Source: an uncultured Gemella sp. | Lineage (GTDB): Bacteria > Bacillota > Bacilli > Staphylococcales > Gemellaceae | Assembly (NCBI GenBank): GCA_900555985.1 | Contig: USNF01000001.1 | Location: 124,001-188,000 of the forward strand | Length of the DNA: 64,000 bases | Direction: 5' to 3' | In this document: in pieces, positions 55,226 to 64,000 of the stretch | How positions within the stretch are numbered: the first letter of the stretch is position 1 | Layout: the number at the start of each line of letters is the position of its first letter | Program-made: the position numbers and the translations under genes | The notes under the pieces: model-generated | Databases searched by the model: none | The model's input: only the letters and a program-made list of their open reading frames with translations | What the model was told of the DNA's origin: nothing

Positions 55226-58210
55226 TTATTTATCAGAACCTGCACTATCGATGGAATCAACCATTTTAATAGTGTTACGGATTTCACGAATTTCGTATAC
55301 AGGTACGATTTGGTAATCGATTTCGATAACAGACATTTTGAGCAATTTAGGGTCATTGTTCATAACGAAGTCATATTTTTCGATTAATGTACCAGTAATT
55401 TTATCGAGTTTAGATTTAATAGCAGTTTTTAATGCGTTACGGTTAGCTGTATGATTTTGTTTACCAATGAATGGTTCAGCTGCTTGACGAATCAAGTCTT
55501 CTACAGCACCTACAACACGAGAGCAAGACAAACGACGATAAATGGAATCTGCATTAGCCATCGTTACGCCATCAGTTACTACGATGCCTTTTGTGAAAGA
55601 ATTACGCATTGTTACGAAACCAGCAGATGTCAAACGAGACAATTGAGATTTAGACAAAGCATATTCAAGGTTATTCACATTAATAGCTTGCATAGTAGAG
55701 GATTGGTCAAGGTCTAATGTAGAAACGAAACCAGCGTATGCACCTACGTTATTAGAAACATAAGTATAAGAAGCGTTGTCGATAGGCAAAGCAGATTGGG
55801 CAACAACTACAGATACGTTACGGCCAATATTATATGGCAAGTTATTGCGGTCAAGCATGTTACGACCTACTGCATTTTTAGCATACAAGTCGAAGTTAGT
55901 AGCAATCAACTTATCTACCATCATACTGATTTTATCAAGAGATGTAGATGCCATACGTTTTGTACCAATTACGCCATGAGTTGGAGTTGTTTTTAATTCA
56001 GTATAAGTACAATGTTGTGCTAATTGACGAGTAAAGTTATCAGTTGTACGGAATGGAATACGCATAGTGTAATCATAGCCAACTTCTTTATTTGCACCGC
56101 AAGTACCAAGAGCTTTTTCTTCTGTTGGGCTTGCTGGGTTCAAATTAAGAATTTCTGCTACCATGTCGTCTTTTACAAGAGCACCATCTTCAGAAATGCC
56201 GAAAGTAAATACATTGCGTAAGCAATTTAATTTATTTAATTCTTCAACAAATTCTTCCAATGTCATGTGGTTAAAAATACCAGAGTTAATCACTACACGG
56301 TTTACATCGTTAAATTCAGAAGATTCTACATAAGCAGATACTGCTTGTTCATCTTCATCTGGACGATATAAAGAATCTAGGTCACCAACTGGAATCAATT
56401 TAGCACCATTGATTTTGCACAAGAAAATAGTATCAAGATTATTTACTAATGCATAATCTTTAGTGTCCATAGTTGTACCAGTAACATCTGTCATATCTTC
56501 GAATACATATTTTTTAGCATTAGAAGCAGATGGTTTTGCTTGTTTCAATTGGTCATTAACAACGATGATACGACCAACGAAAGCGGAACCTGTAATAGCA
56601 TTTGTATCATAGTTAGCTGCACAATGTTGAACAGTGTCTAAATATTCCAAACCATTTTCTGTTAAACGAGCAAGTTTATTAGAGTTAGTATCAAATACTA
56701 CAGAGCCAGCTTTATAAACGCCATTTTTAACAGCTTTACGAGTTTCATCATAACCCAAAGAATAAGCAGGGTATACATCATAGATTTCTTCTGCTGCGAT
56801 AGCATCGATATCTGTAATCATATTTTGTTCTACTTTTTCCAAAGTTACGGAATATTTTTTAGCTTTAGTAAAGTCTTTTTGGTCAACGATTGGAGTGACT
56901 GTGATAAGTTTATCCATGATGCTGAATTCTAAAGGAGAAGCTTTTTTGAATTCAGATGCACGAGGCAATTTGCCTTTAATTGTGTCATCAGCAAATGCAC
57001 AAACAATAGCACGATATTTAATTTCGGAATCTTCCAATACAGAATAGATACCTTCTTTAATAGATACTGTGCGAGCTTTATCTTCTACTGGAGATTCGAT
57101 AATACGAGGAGTAATTTCTTGACCAGCGGAATTTTTACGTTGTTCTGCACGAGCTGTAATTGCATAACCAGAACCTAAACGTTTATAGATTTCAAATTTA
57201 GACAAATCTGTTTCTTCATAATCAAAAGCATCTGGTTTGAATGCACGGTCAATAGCACCGTAAGTTTCCAAGAATTCCCAACCTTTAGTTGTTACTTGTA
57301 CATCACGCAATGCGGCACGGAACGCTTTAGGGTCATTAGTAGGGAATACGATAGGATATGGTTTACTTACATCTGTGTTATATTTCAAACGACGGAAGTA
57401 AGGTTCTGCCACTTTATAAGGCAAGTTTTTTTCGCTTTTTGTTACATGGAATGTTAATGTAGTGCGACGGTCACATAAAGATTCGTCACGACCAATTGTA
57501 TACAAACCAGAAAGCATAGAACCAACTTTAAGATGGTTTGCTTCAGCAGAATGTGTTACATCGTTACCTTCCTTATCAATGATTGTAAAATTCAATACAT
57601 TGTTGAAGATGTAACGGTTAAACAAATCAATTAAATCTACAAGACGAGAATTAGATGTAATGCTATAATCTTGATTCAAACGCAATTCATTTTTAATCAT
57701 CATTTCGCCAGATTCAACAACACCACGTTGTTTTTCAACGATAGTGGCACGAGAAGCTGGTTTATAGAAAGTGATTTTTTCGTCGCCATTTGTAGCATCA
57801 AATAATACATAGCAATCTTTCGCAATGTTAGATGGGAATTGAGAAGACAATTGAAGTTTGAAATCAGAATCTACTGCAAAATCAAATGTCTTAGAAATAT
57901 TTTTACCGCCGATACGTACACCATAGATTGTACGACAACCGCGGTTCCAAGCATCTTGAATACCAGCTACCAAGGAAGCTTCTTTTAAAGTTTCGGATTG
58001 GTATGGCTCGCCAAAGATATAACGAGCGTGTTCCATAGAATATACTGGAGTTGGAGTGCCAACAGGACCATTGAAAGCTGTACCAACGATTAATACAGAA
58101 TCAGTTGTCCTGAAAGCGGATTGGTCAAAACCTGTGGAATAGTCTTGTTCAACTTGTGTAATGACACCAGGTAATTTACCGAGTTCTTCGTTGAATAAGG
58201 TCATGCTCAT
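55226..58210 (-). CDS. Tail sheath protein
   Basis: 994 residues. The N-terminus (LPGVITQVEQD, then RTTDSVLIVGTAFNGPVGTPTPVYS and ARYIFGEPY) is typical of contractile-tail sheath proteins. The C-terminal part contains VGRNMLDRNNLPYNIGRNVSVV, AYAGFVSTLDLDQSSTMQ, a helix RVVGAVEDLIRQAAEPFIGK and the final strand KMSVIEIDYQIVPVYEIREIRNTI, corresponding to the conserved subtilisin-like inner core and the C-terminal arm that connects subunits. It is long for a sheath (T4 gp18 is about 660), so the outer domains are enlarged. It forms the contractile outer layer and uses more C-ending codons than its neighbours, consistent with high expression. AGGAGG precedes the ATG. Confidence 0.93.
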   Translation of the reverse strand: MSMTLFNEELGKLPGVITQVEQDYSTGFDQSAFRTTDSVLIVGTAFNGPVGTPTPVYSMEHARYIFGEPYQSETLKEASLVAGIQDAWNRGCRTIYGVRIGGKNISKTFDFAVDSDFKLQLSSQFPSNIAKDCYVLFDATNGDEKITFYKPASRATIVEKQRGVVESGEMMIKNELRLNQDYSITSNSRLVDLIDLFNRYIFNNVLNFTIIDKEGNDVTHSAEANHLKVGSMLSGLYTIGRDESLCDRRTTLTFHVTKSEKNLPYKVAEPYFRRLKYNTDVSKPYPIVFPTNDPKAFRAALRDVQVTTKGWEFLETYGAIDRAFKPDAFDYEETDLSKFEIYKRLGSGYAITARAEQRKNSAGQEITPRIIESPVEDKARTVSIKEGIYSVLEDSEIKYRAIVCAFADDTIKGKLPRASEFKKASPLEFSIMDKLITVTPIVDQKDFTKAKKYSVTLEKVEQNMITDIDAIAAEEIYDVYPAYSLGYDETRKAVKNGVYKAGSVVFDTNSNKLARLTENGLEYLDTVQHCAANYDTNAITGSAFVGRIIVVNDQLKQAKPSASNAKKYVFEDMTDVTGTTMDTKDYALVNNLDTIFLCKINGAKLIPVGDLDSLYRPDEDEQAVSAYVESSEFNDVNRVVINSGIFNHMTLEEFVEELNKLNCLRNVFTFGISEDGALVKDDMVAEILNLNPASPTEEKALGTCGANKEVGYDYTMRIPFRTTDNFTRQLAQHCTYTELKTTPTHGVIGTKRMASTSLDKISMMVDKLIATNFDLYAKNAVGRNMLDRNNLPYNIGRNVSVVVAQSALPIDNASYTYVSNNVGAYAGFVSTLDLDQSSTMQAINVNNLEYALSKSQLSRLTSAGFVTMRNSFTKGIVVTDGVTMANADSIYRRLSCSRVVGAVEDLIRQAAEPFIGKQNHTANRNALKTAIKSKLDKITGTLIEKYDFVMNNDPKLLKMSVIEIDYQIVPVYEIREIRNTIKMVDSIDSAGSDK

Positions 58211-58263
58211 TTAAATAAGCCTCCTATTTAATTTATTATTAATAATAATTTAACGTGTTTCTT

Positions 58264-58992
58264 TTAAATCAATACTCCAGAAATATCTGTATCGTAACTT
58301 ACATAATTTCTTTCTATTTCAACATAATATTGAAGGTTGCGTACTGATAGATTTTGACGATAATAATCGTAGTTTTTATCAGAAAAACGAGATTTAAAAT
58401 ATATTTCAGCTACGCCTTGTTGCTTAAAGTAGCCAGCGTACCTGAACATTAACTCTTCAAAATCTCTCATTACCTTATTTGCTGTTATATAGTCACTACC
58501 AATTATATTAAATTGTATAACACTTTTAAATCTTTGCGAATATACTTGTCCATGACGTCTCCATTTTTCATTTTTATCGTCGGATTCTTCCATGAATTCA
58601 TTTAATAATCTTGGTTTTAATTCAAATTTTGGTTCGTAACTAATCACATCAAATTGAATAATTGGATGATTAACTGCAACTTGCTGGTCTACGATAAAGC
58701 GAGCTCCTTCATCAGGATTAAATTCAACGTTATCACTTTTTAGAGCTTTTGTTACGAGTTTATTAATCATAGCGAATAAATCATCTAAGTCGCAATTTTT
58801 ATCTGCTTGTTGTTTATGTATCTTAGGAGATAAATCTTTGCCCATAGCAGATTCATTACGAACTCCTAATTTATCGTTTTCTATATCTACAGTTGTTTCT
58901 TTTCTGTGAATAGTACTTGAATGAACTTTATTTAATGGAACATAATCTTCTCGTTCCATACGTTCATCAAGTAGTTGTTGTAAATCTTTCAT
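58264..58992 (-). CDS. Tail terminator / tail completion-like protein
   Basis: 242 residues. The C-terminal two thirds (IIQFDVISYEPKFELKPRLLNEF, QRFKSVIQFNIIGSDYITANKVMRDFEELMFRYAGYFKQQGVAEIYFKSR, RNLQYYVEIERNYV) has the alpha/beta order of phage tail terminator proteins that cap the tube and sheath at the neck. The N-terminal 60 residues are charged and probably flexible. It starts within the TAATG overlap with the upstream gene and directly precedes the sheath gene, the usual place. Confidence 0.6.
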   Translation of the reverse strand: MKDLQQLLDERMEREDYVPLNKVHSSTIHRKETTVDIENDKLGVRNESAMGKDLSPKIHKQQADKNCDLDDLFAMINKLVTKALKSDNVEFNPDEGARFIVDQQVAVNHPIIQFDVISYEPKFELKPRLLNEFMEESDDKNEKWRRHGQVYSQRFKSVIQFNIIGSDYITANKVMRDFEELMFRYAGYFKQQGVAEIYFKSRFSDKNYDYYRQNLSVRNLQYYVEIERNYVSYDTDISGVLI

Positions 58993-60011
58993 TATACTTC
59001 TACCTCCTTAGAAATAAATATTTTTTCCATAGTATTGATAGGTACAATTTCAAAATTAACAACAATAACGATTGTCCCTTTACCGTTTTTATATACGTTA
59101 ATCGAAACAATAGCCCATTCTTTAATTAAAATATCTTTTATTGAATCTAAAAATTGTTCTAGCTTTTCTTGAATTTTTTGTTTTTTATATTCGTTATATT
59201 GCATACCCATATAATCAGAAAAATCAAGAATTCGTTCTATGTATTTTTTAATCATAGAAACTGTTACAATTTTTTCTGTGTCTCTAGTAAGACGACAATT
59301 TAATAGATTTTCAATAGTAGTTTCTCTTACTGTATGAGATTTAAAATAACAATATTGAGGATAATCCCAACTATCTATATGAAAAATAGCTTGTCCTAAA
59401 TTATTAAATGTTGGATATGTTCCTGGTGATGTAACAGCCAACATGGATGCAAGTACGACATCTGCCATTTCATTATCTATTAAATTATTAGCTACTGTAA
59501 TTATATTTTCTAGGTTAGCATTTTCTGAACAACATCTAGTAAATAAATCAACTGAGTCATTCATATAATTATTAAAATCATCTATTGTTTCAAATAAAGA
59601 AGCGTGTTTATTTGTAGCAATAAAAGTTGATTTTTTACTTAAACCAATATTTCCTAATGTATAAGCTAAGTAATTATGTTTATAAGATGCGTCATTACTA
59701 TCAATAAAAGTATCTTCTATTAATACGTTAGGGCATACAATAAAAGCGAAATCATATTCAGCGGCAATTTTTGCCACGTCAATAAAATCATCTTTTGTTT
59801 GTATATTAGCAACAAATATAGATTCAACACCTATATCTGTTGCTAATGCATAGGCTTCACTTAATTTAGATTCACCGTATAATTTAATCATATCTTTAAA
59901 AGAAGTTATATGCCGAATTTCTTTTAAAGCATAATTAGTTGCACCGTTAGATACAATAAGCAAGTTATTGTGTTTATCAAATGTGAGAGTCTCTTGTTGT
60001 ATATCGCTCAT
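58992..60011 (-). CDS. Sheath-like protein (short paralogue of the tail sheath)
   Basis: 339 residues. An N-terminal alpha/beta region (LLIVSNGATNYALKEIRHITSFKDMIKLYGESKLSEAYALATDIGVESIFVANI) matches the order seen in sheath proteins, where a cargo-of-name segment leads into EA..A...G...I..VRI. The C-terminal segment (VTVSMIKKYIERILDFSDYMG..., IQEKLEQFLDSIKDILIKEWAI..., GTIVIVVNFEIVPINTMEKIFIS) corresponds to the C-terminal helix-strand arm of the sheath. It is about a third of the length of the main sheath and may form the top ring at the neck. It overlaps the preceding gene by 35 bases. Confidence 0.55.
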   Translation of the reverse strand: MSDIQQETLTFDKHNNLLIVSNGATNYALKEIRHITSFKDMIKLYGESKLSEAYALATDIGVESIFVANIQTKDDFIDVAKIAAEYDFAFIVCPNVLIEDTFIDSNDASYKHNYLAYTLGNIGLSKKSTFIATNKHASLFETIDDFNNYMNDSVDLFTRCCSENANLENIITVANNLIDNEMADVVLASMLAVTSPGTYPTFNNLGQAIFHIDSWDYPQYCYFKSHTVRETTIENLLNCRLTRDTEKIVTVSMIKKYIERILDFSDYMGMQYNEYKKQKIQEKLEQFLDSIKDILIKEWAIVSINVYKNGKGTIVIVVNFEIVPINTMEKIFISKEVEV

Positions 60012-60498
60012 CTTTGTAACCTGCTTTCTTTAATGTATCACGGATTTGTTTGAACAATTTATTTCTGTTGCTCTTAATAGGAGCTGTTTCAATTCGCCAG
60101 TATACAATATCATTGTCATCAGACCGTTCGTAATATACATCAGACACTTGGTCTAATTCTGTTGCATCATATACAATGTCTCCTGGTTTAATATCAATAT
60201 CGATGTCTTTATTATTTTTAGTATAATATACATTCATGATATTTTTTTCTGCGATACCAATACCAGTCGCACGAATTGAAGCTGCTAAATTTAAATTAGC
60301 TGCATATTCACGCGTAAAGCGTAATTTATTTCCGAGTCCTAAACAAGTAGGGCAATCAGGGTTTGGTTGTTTACTAACGTCATTTAAACAATGACATTGT
60401 TCTTCTTTTTTAGATATGAACCAAACTGGGTGAGACCACAAATCAATAACTTTCCTGATATGAGGGTCAAACCAATGATTACAATTTAGTGGTTTCAT
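59977..60498 (-). CDS. Head-closure / neck protein with zinc-ribbon-like cysteines
   Basis: 173 residues. A cluster CHCLNDVSKQPNPDCPTCLG at about 33-53 gives a C-x-C-x(12)-C-x-x-C pattern, a likely zinc-binding knuckle, with C6 and H8 nearby. The C-terminal two thirds (KNIMNVYYTKNNKDIDIDIKPGDIVYDATELDQVSDVYYERSDDNDIVYWRIETAPIK) is a beta-rich barrel pattern of the kind found in head-closure (stopper) proteins. It lies between a head-tail connector-like gene and the neck sheath-like gene. The assignment comes from context and fold pattern. Confidence 0.5.
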   Translation of the reverse strand: MKPLNCNHWFDPHIRKVIDLWSHPVWFISKKEEQCHCLNDVSKQPNPDCPTCLGLGNKLRFTREYAANLNLAASIRATGIGIAEKNIMNVYYTKNNKDIDIDIKPGDIVYDATELDQVSDVYYERSDDNDIVYWRIETAPIKSNRNKLFKQIRDTLKKAGYKDERYTTRDSHI

Positions 60499-60502
60499 TT
60501 AT

Positions 60503-61165
60503 CTAACTCCATTGAGGAACGCTACGAGCAATATCTTGTAAAAGCGATTCTGTAGTAGTCCACGCAACGTCTGTATTGGAAGAAGATTTAATACCAATAC
60601 GAGTAACTTTAGGTTTAGCACGTCCTTCTGGCCAGTAGCCACGAACAGCATCTTCCCAAACTTTAATTTGTTTAGCTAAGTCATCAAGAAGTCCTCTTAA
60701 TGCATCTAAATCTTTTTCATGTTCATATTCAATTACATCAAGTTTATATCTGTTATCTTTATCAAAACCTGTACTCATAATCATACGCATTAAGCAGTCA
60801 TAGGTGGCTTTTGTTTTAACAAAATTTTCTACAGCAAAACTATCTGTTTTAATTTTTGATTTAGTTTGTGAAATGATATAGTCTGCATATTTAGAGGCAT
60901 CTCTAATATAAGAACGCATATTATCATCTGGAATTTCATAAGCATCCGTAATCATTTTTAGAGATGTTAATGTACAATACATAGGTTTATATTCTGTGCG
61001 TATTGTAAAATTTTTCTTTTCTAATAATTCTCCATTTTTATTTCGTACTCCAGATATAGTAAATGTATAATCTGAATTAGCTAATAATTCTTTAGGAGAA
61101 ATCATAACAACATTTTTTGTATCGTCTTCGTATTTAATTTCGGCGACGATTTTTTCTTTTGCCAT
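60503..61165 (-). CDS. Head-tail connector-like protein with N-terminal Ig-like domain
   Basis: 220 residues. Residues 1-60 (VAEIKYEDDTKNVVMISPKELLANSDYTFTISGVRNKNGELL) resemble a bacterial Ig-like domain. Residues about 60-185 are helical (YCTLTSLKMITDAYEIPDDNMRSYIRDASKYADYIISQ, FVKTKATYDCLMRMI, LDALRGLLDDLAKQIKVWED), as in adaptor (gp6/gp15-type) connector proteins that bind below the portal. Its start shares bases with the stop of the upstream gene (TAATG). Likely a neck component. Confidence 0.5.
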   Translation of the reverse strand: MAKEKIVAEIKYEDDTKNVVMISPKELLANSDYTFTISGVRNKNGELLEKKNFTIRTEYKPMYCTLTSLKMITDAYEIPDDNMRSYIRDASKYADYIISQTKSKIKTDSFAVENFVKTKATYDCLMRMIMSTGFDKDNRYKLDVIEYEHEKDLDALRGLLDDLAKQIKVWEDAVRGYWPEGRAKPKVTRIGIKSSSNTDVAWTTTESLLQDIARSVPQWS

Positions 61166-62049
61166 TAAATATCCTCCCTTACAATTTTAACTTTAATATC
61201 AGAGATATCTACATCATATGGAAATTCAATAGAAAAGTAATCAGGTAATGGGTCAGCATATCTTTCATATTCTAAATTATAAGATATACCATCAGATATA
61301 ATTTCTTTTTTAGTTGGTTTTACTCTATCGACAAATTCAATAGCATTGCCAACTACTTCGGGTGTTACATCTGTATCTTTTAGAGAATCAGTTTGAGGAG
61401 TTTCTTCTACTAATCCTTTTTTAGTAAATGTAATTTTTTGTGACCAATTACCATAATTAAGAGCATTTAATTCTCTTTGTGCCCGCATGCGAATATAATA
61501 TTGACCATTATTAGTTACTTCTTTTAATAATAGTCTATATTCATGTTCACCTTCGGCTTTATATTTATCCTCATCTATATAAATTCTATATAAGATATTA
61601 TAGAAATTATTATCAGATGCGACTTCTAAATAAAAAGCTTTTTCAAATTTCTTTTTGCTAATTTCTTTCCATTTTAATTCAATGGTACCTTCACAAGCTT
61701 CAAAGTTAGCAGGTGAAGTAATTTCTACTTCAGACACAACATCACTTTTAAAAGTAACGCGTCGCATCATAGCTAAATCTAGTTTTACTTCTGTAATGGA
61801 TTCAATCCCTGTATCAGTAATAACTAAGTATTCATCTCCAGGGATAACCCATTCTCTAAATTGTAGTTGAATGATATTTCTATCGACAATGACATTAACT
61901 GGTGCGATATGTTTCGTTTTGTTATTTAAAACATATATATTATTGTTGTCAACAGAACTTTCTTCTATATCCATACTACATTTAATAAAAATAGATTGGT
62001 CTTGTAGACTAGGTACAACCGCTAAAACAGAAAATTTCATTTCTGCCAT
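61165..62049 (-). CDS. Fibronectin-III-like head or neck protein
   Basis: 294 residues. The region of about 108-205 (ITSPANFEACEGTIELKWKEI, FEKAFYLEVASDNNFYNILYRIYI, GQYYIRMRAQRELNALNYGNWSQKITFTK) fits a fibronectin type III or Ig-like beta sandwich, common as decoration on phage heads, necks and whiskers. The N-terminal part is also beta-rich; the C-terminal 70 residues contain VDISDIKVKIVREDI. It is coupled to the next gene through TAATG. Function is inferred from fold. Confidence 0.5.
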   Translation of the reverse strand: MAEMKFSVLAVVPSLQDQSIFIKCSMDIEESSVDNNNIYVLNNKTKHIAPVNVIVDRNIIQLQFREWVIPGDEYLVITDTGIESITEVKLDLAMMRRVTFKSDVVSEVEITSPANFEACEGTIELKWKEISKKKFEKAFYLEVASDNNFYNILYRIYIDEDKYKAEGEHEYRLLLKEVTNNGQYYIRMRAQRELNALNYGNWSQKITFTKKGLVEETPQTDSLKDTDVTPEVVGNAIEFVDRVKPTKKEIISDGISYNLEYERYADPLPDYFSIEFPYDVDISDIKVKIVREDI

Positions 62050-62068
62050 AGGTTATTTCCTTTATAAA

Positions 62069-62734
62069 TTATTCAGTTACTGGATTAACGATAACTGCTT
62101 GTACAGATTCTTCTAATTCATTAATGAAGATATTAACGATTTGCATTTCAGCTGTGGCAGGAATTTCAAATACACCATCACGTTTTTTAGAACGCGTAGT
62201 GAATTTTTTAACTTCTACTTTTTCGCCTTCTTCACCAATTACATAATATAAACCAGTTACATCTGTGCCGACTTTATAAGCAATAATTGCTTTTTTAGCA
62301 TCAGTAGATTGGTCTGCATTAATTTCACAAGTTAAATCACGTGTATCTTCTGGCTCTTTGTTTTCTTCAGCTTCGCCATTTTCAGCATCAGCTGCTAACA
62401 ATTCTTCATCAGTTGGACCAGATACTTCATCTGATTCATTTGTTTCTGTCATATCAGTAGCATTACCATATACAGGTTTATTTACTTCTTCTGTGTTAGG
62501 AACTAAATAATATGTACCTTCATGTTCCATAATACGAACTTCAGGAATATCACCGCCAAGAGTGCCACTTTGTAAAATAATAGTACCCATACGTACAGAA
62601 CGACGAAGTTGAGCACAATTTGTACCAGATGGAATACCAGCTACAGGTTTACCAGCTGTTAAATAAATGCCAGATAATTCATCATAATAACCAGCTTGAC
62701 CAGGTGCCAAGCGAACTACTGCGATTTGAGACAT
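62069..62734 (-). CDS. Putative head decoration / capsid-associated protein
   Basis: 221 residues: an N-terminal domain (about 1-85, VRLAPGQAGYYDELSGIYLTAGKPVAGIPSGTNCAQLRRSVRMGTIILQSG), an acidic low-complexity linker rich in Glu/Asp/Asn (about 90-135) and a C-terminal beta domain (about 135-221). It lies directly downstream of the capsid gene, after a terminator, with AAAGGAG before the ATG. Placement and domain arrangement suggest capsid decoration, but the family is not recognised. Confidence 0.5.
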   Translation of the reverse strand: MSQIAVVRLAPGQAGYYDELSGIYLTAGKPVAGIPSGTNCAQLRRSVRMGTIILQSGTLGGDIPEVRIMEHEGTYYLVPNTEEVNKPVYGNATDMTETNESDEVSGPTDEELLAADAENGEAEENKEPEDTRDLTCEINADQSTDAKKAIIAYKVGTDVTGLYYVIGEEGEKVEVKKFTTRSKKRDGVFEIPATAEMQIVNIFINELEESVQAVIVNPVTE

Positions 62735-62749
62735 AAGTTTCTCCTTTGT

Positions 62750-62786
62750 TTTTATAAAAAATATAGGGCGGCTAATGCCGCCCTAG
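62750..62786 (-). terminator. Strong rho-independent terminator after the capsid gene
   Basis: TAGGGCGGC pairs perfectly with GCCGCCCTA around a four-base loop and is followed on the minus strand by TATTTTTTATAAAAA. It is the most GC-rich stem in the window and would set capsid mRNA apart from downstream genes. Confidence 0.93.
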
Positions 62787-62801
62787 TTTTTTAACTATGA
62801 A

Positions 62802-64000
62802 TTAATTCTTATTATTTAAAGAATTTACAGTTGCTGCGGACAATGTATTTGTCAATGTAACTGTTGGAGGTTCTGGATAAGTAGGTGCAACTGCGATGTT
62901 ACGAGCTACTGTAATACCACGACCATTGTCGAGGATACCAACACCATAACGTTCTTTACATTTCAACAAACGAATGTCGCGTTCTGGGTCAGTCCAGTTA
63001 TCTGTAGACAATGCTTCTTTTTCTGCGATAACACCAACGGAGCTACGGTCGATGCAGTACATATCGAATTTTTTATTAACTTTATCGAAACGTACAAATG
63101 GGGAGAAAGATACAGAAATAGGCATTGGAAGACGACCTTGTACTTGGCCAGGATTCATAATGAATTTTTGAGGACCTTGGTCAGCAGACAAACCTGCAAA
63201 ACCAGGAGTACCTTGTGTAGCACCCCAAGGATGAACTTGAGAACCACCCAATGCACCATAAGTCAACCCGTTACCAATCATGGAGTTACGAGCAAATACA
63301 ACCCAAGTCAATGGATGCATAATTACATCTGTTGGTGTCTTATCATTTGCCATCAAAGCTAATACCAAATCCAAGAAGTCTTCAGTAGTCAATGTGTTAT
63401 TATAAGAACCATCTTTATTTAAACCGTGAGTACCAGCTTCTGGCATTTGTGTACGCAAGTCGTTATCAAATACTGGAGTACCGTGAGTAGAGAATGCATT
63501 AAAGCACCATTCTTCTTTATAGCGAGCCATTGCTTGACCCATTTTGCGGATGTTAATACCGTAGATATCCCAAGAAGAATCTTGAACAGCTTCTTCTGTG
63601 ATAGTTACTTTTAAACCAATTTTCTTCACGCGGATTTCCAATTGGCTGTTTTCTACAGTATTGAAATCTACGGAATCTTCATTGTAACGTCCGCCTTCGG
63701 AAACTTCGCTTGCACGCAATTCGCCAACTACAGGAATTACATATGTTACGGAAGAACCACCTTCAACATGAACTACGTTCATGAATTTAGTAGCCAAGTA
63801 TTCAGGTTCAGCTGCTTCACGAAGTTGACCTTCGATTACTTTAGGAATCAATTGAACAACGTCAGTAGTCATCAAAGATTCTTGTACGGATACACGACCT
63901 TTTTCATAATTACCATTGATGTTCAATACCATTTTTTCCATCAAGTCATAAGTTTTAGGCATAACAGCTGGTTTTGTTTTAATTTCGCCAGCTTCGAATT
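62802..64000 (-). CDS. Major capsid protein (HK97-like), 5' end beyond window
   Basis: The frame is open from the stop at 62802 to the right edge (399 codons). The in-window ATG at 63962 has no ribosome binding site, and the codons before it (FEAGEIKTKPAV) continue without a stop, so the true start lies outside; the gene may carry an N-terminal delta domain. Features of the HK97 fold include the N-arm (VQESLMTTDVVQLIPKVIEGQLREAAEP), the E-loop-like VHVEGGSSVTYVIPVVGELRASEVSEGGRY, an A-domain part (VILALMANDKTPTDVIMHPLTWVVFARNSM) and a C-terminal beta region (FVRFDKVNKKFDMYCIDRSSVGVIAEKEALSTD). It assembles the head shell. Codons ending in C are enriched, as for a highly expressed gene. Confidence 0.88.
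   Translation of the reverse strand, partial: FEAGEIKTKPAVMPKTYDLMEKMVLNINGNYEKGRVSVQESLMTTDVVQLIPKVIEGQLREAAEPEYLATKFMNVVHVEGGSSVTYVIPVVGELRASEVSEGGRYNEDSVDFNTVENSQLEIRVKKIGLKVTITEEAVQDSSWDIYGINIRKMGQAMARYKEEWCFNAFSTHGTPVFDNDLRTQMPEAGTHGLNKDGSYNNTLTTEDFLDLVLALMANDKTPTDVIMHPLTWVVFARNSMIGNGLTYGALGGSQVHPWGATQGTPGFAGLSADQGPQKFIMNPGQVQGRLPMPISVSFSPFVRFDKVNKKFDMYCIDRSSVGVIAEKEALSTDNWTDPERDIRLLKCKERYGVGILDNGRGITVARNIAVAPTYPEPPTVTLTNTLSAATVNSLNNKN

Overview
The window is a continuous stretch of the virion-structure module of a large, AT-rich, contractile-tailed (myovirus-type) bacteriophage. All recognised genes lie on the minus strand, so transcription and gene order run from the right edge to the left edge. 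The major capsid protein, a long tail sheath, tube proteins, tail-assembly chaperones, a baseplate hub/spike/lysozyme set and a series of fibre genes identify it. TGA and TAA both act as stops (for example the ATGA overlap at 7944-7947), so the standard bacterial code applies. Strong AAGGAG-type ribosome binding sites, low GC and a tail-borne glucosaminidase suggest a Bacillota-type host (including Negativicutes), but the host cannot be fixed from this sequence.

Layout from right to left: 64000-62802 major capsid protein, whose reading frame is still open at the edge; 62734-58264 head decoration, connector, head-closure and tail-terminator genes, including a second sheath-like protein; 58210-55226 tail sheath; 55133-54051 tail tube gene interrupted by a group I intron without an ORF; 53965-49974 two more tube-like proteins; 49949-48814 two tail chaperones; 48801-41368 a tape-measure-like gene of 2076 codons interrupted by a group I intron carrying a LAGLIDADG homing endonuclease; 41266-33167 a 2699-residue enzyme-like protein; 33045-24271 a 2924-residue hub protein; 24207-22514 spike and tail lysozyme; 22413-15860 fibre/appendage genes and a gp25-like gene; 15848-10069 baseplate wedge; 10064-1 baseplate-attached fibres and adhesins plus a small membrane protein.

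The most interesting gene is the 2699-residue protein at 33167-41266. Its N-terminal third carries the complete active-site set of a DEDDh (DnaQ-type) exonuclease. Its C-terminal half carries two motifs that, in the right order, resemble the two double-psi beta-barrel motifs of cellular RNA polymerase: a GNKG motif, and an R-x-P motif followed 38 residues later by GGDYDTDQ (compare R-x-P and NADFDGDQ in beta-prime). This suggests a single-chain, virion-packaged RNA polymerase fused to a nuclease domain and encoded inside the tail module. A short sequence, GTAATAT-N-TA, recurs upstream of four genes that start new units and may be a phage-specific promoter; no TTGACA-like box lies in front of it.

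Rho-independent terminators divide the module into several transcription units. Apart from the two introns there is no stretch over 300 bases without a gene. No tRNA, CRISPR array, insertion sequence or attachment site was seen.
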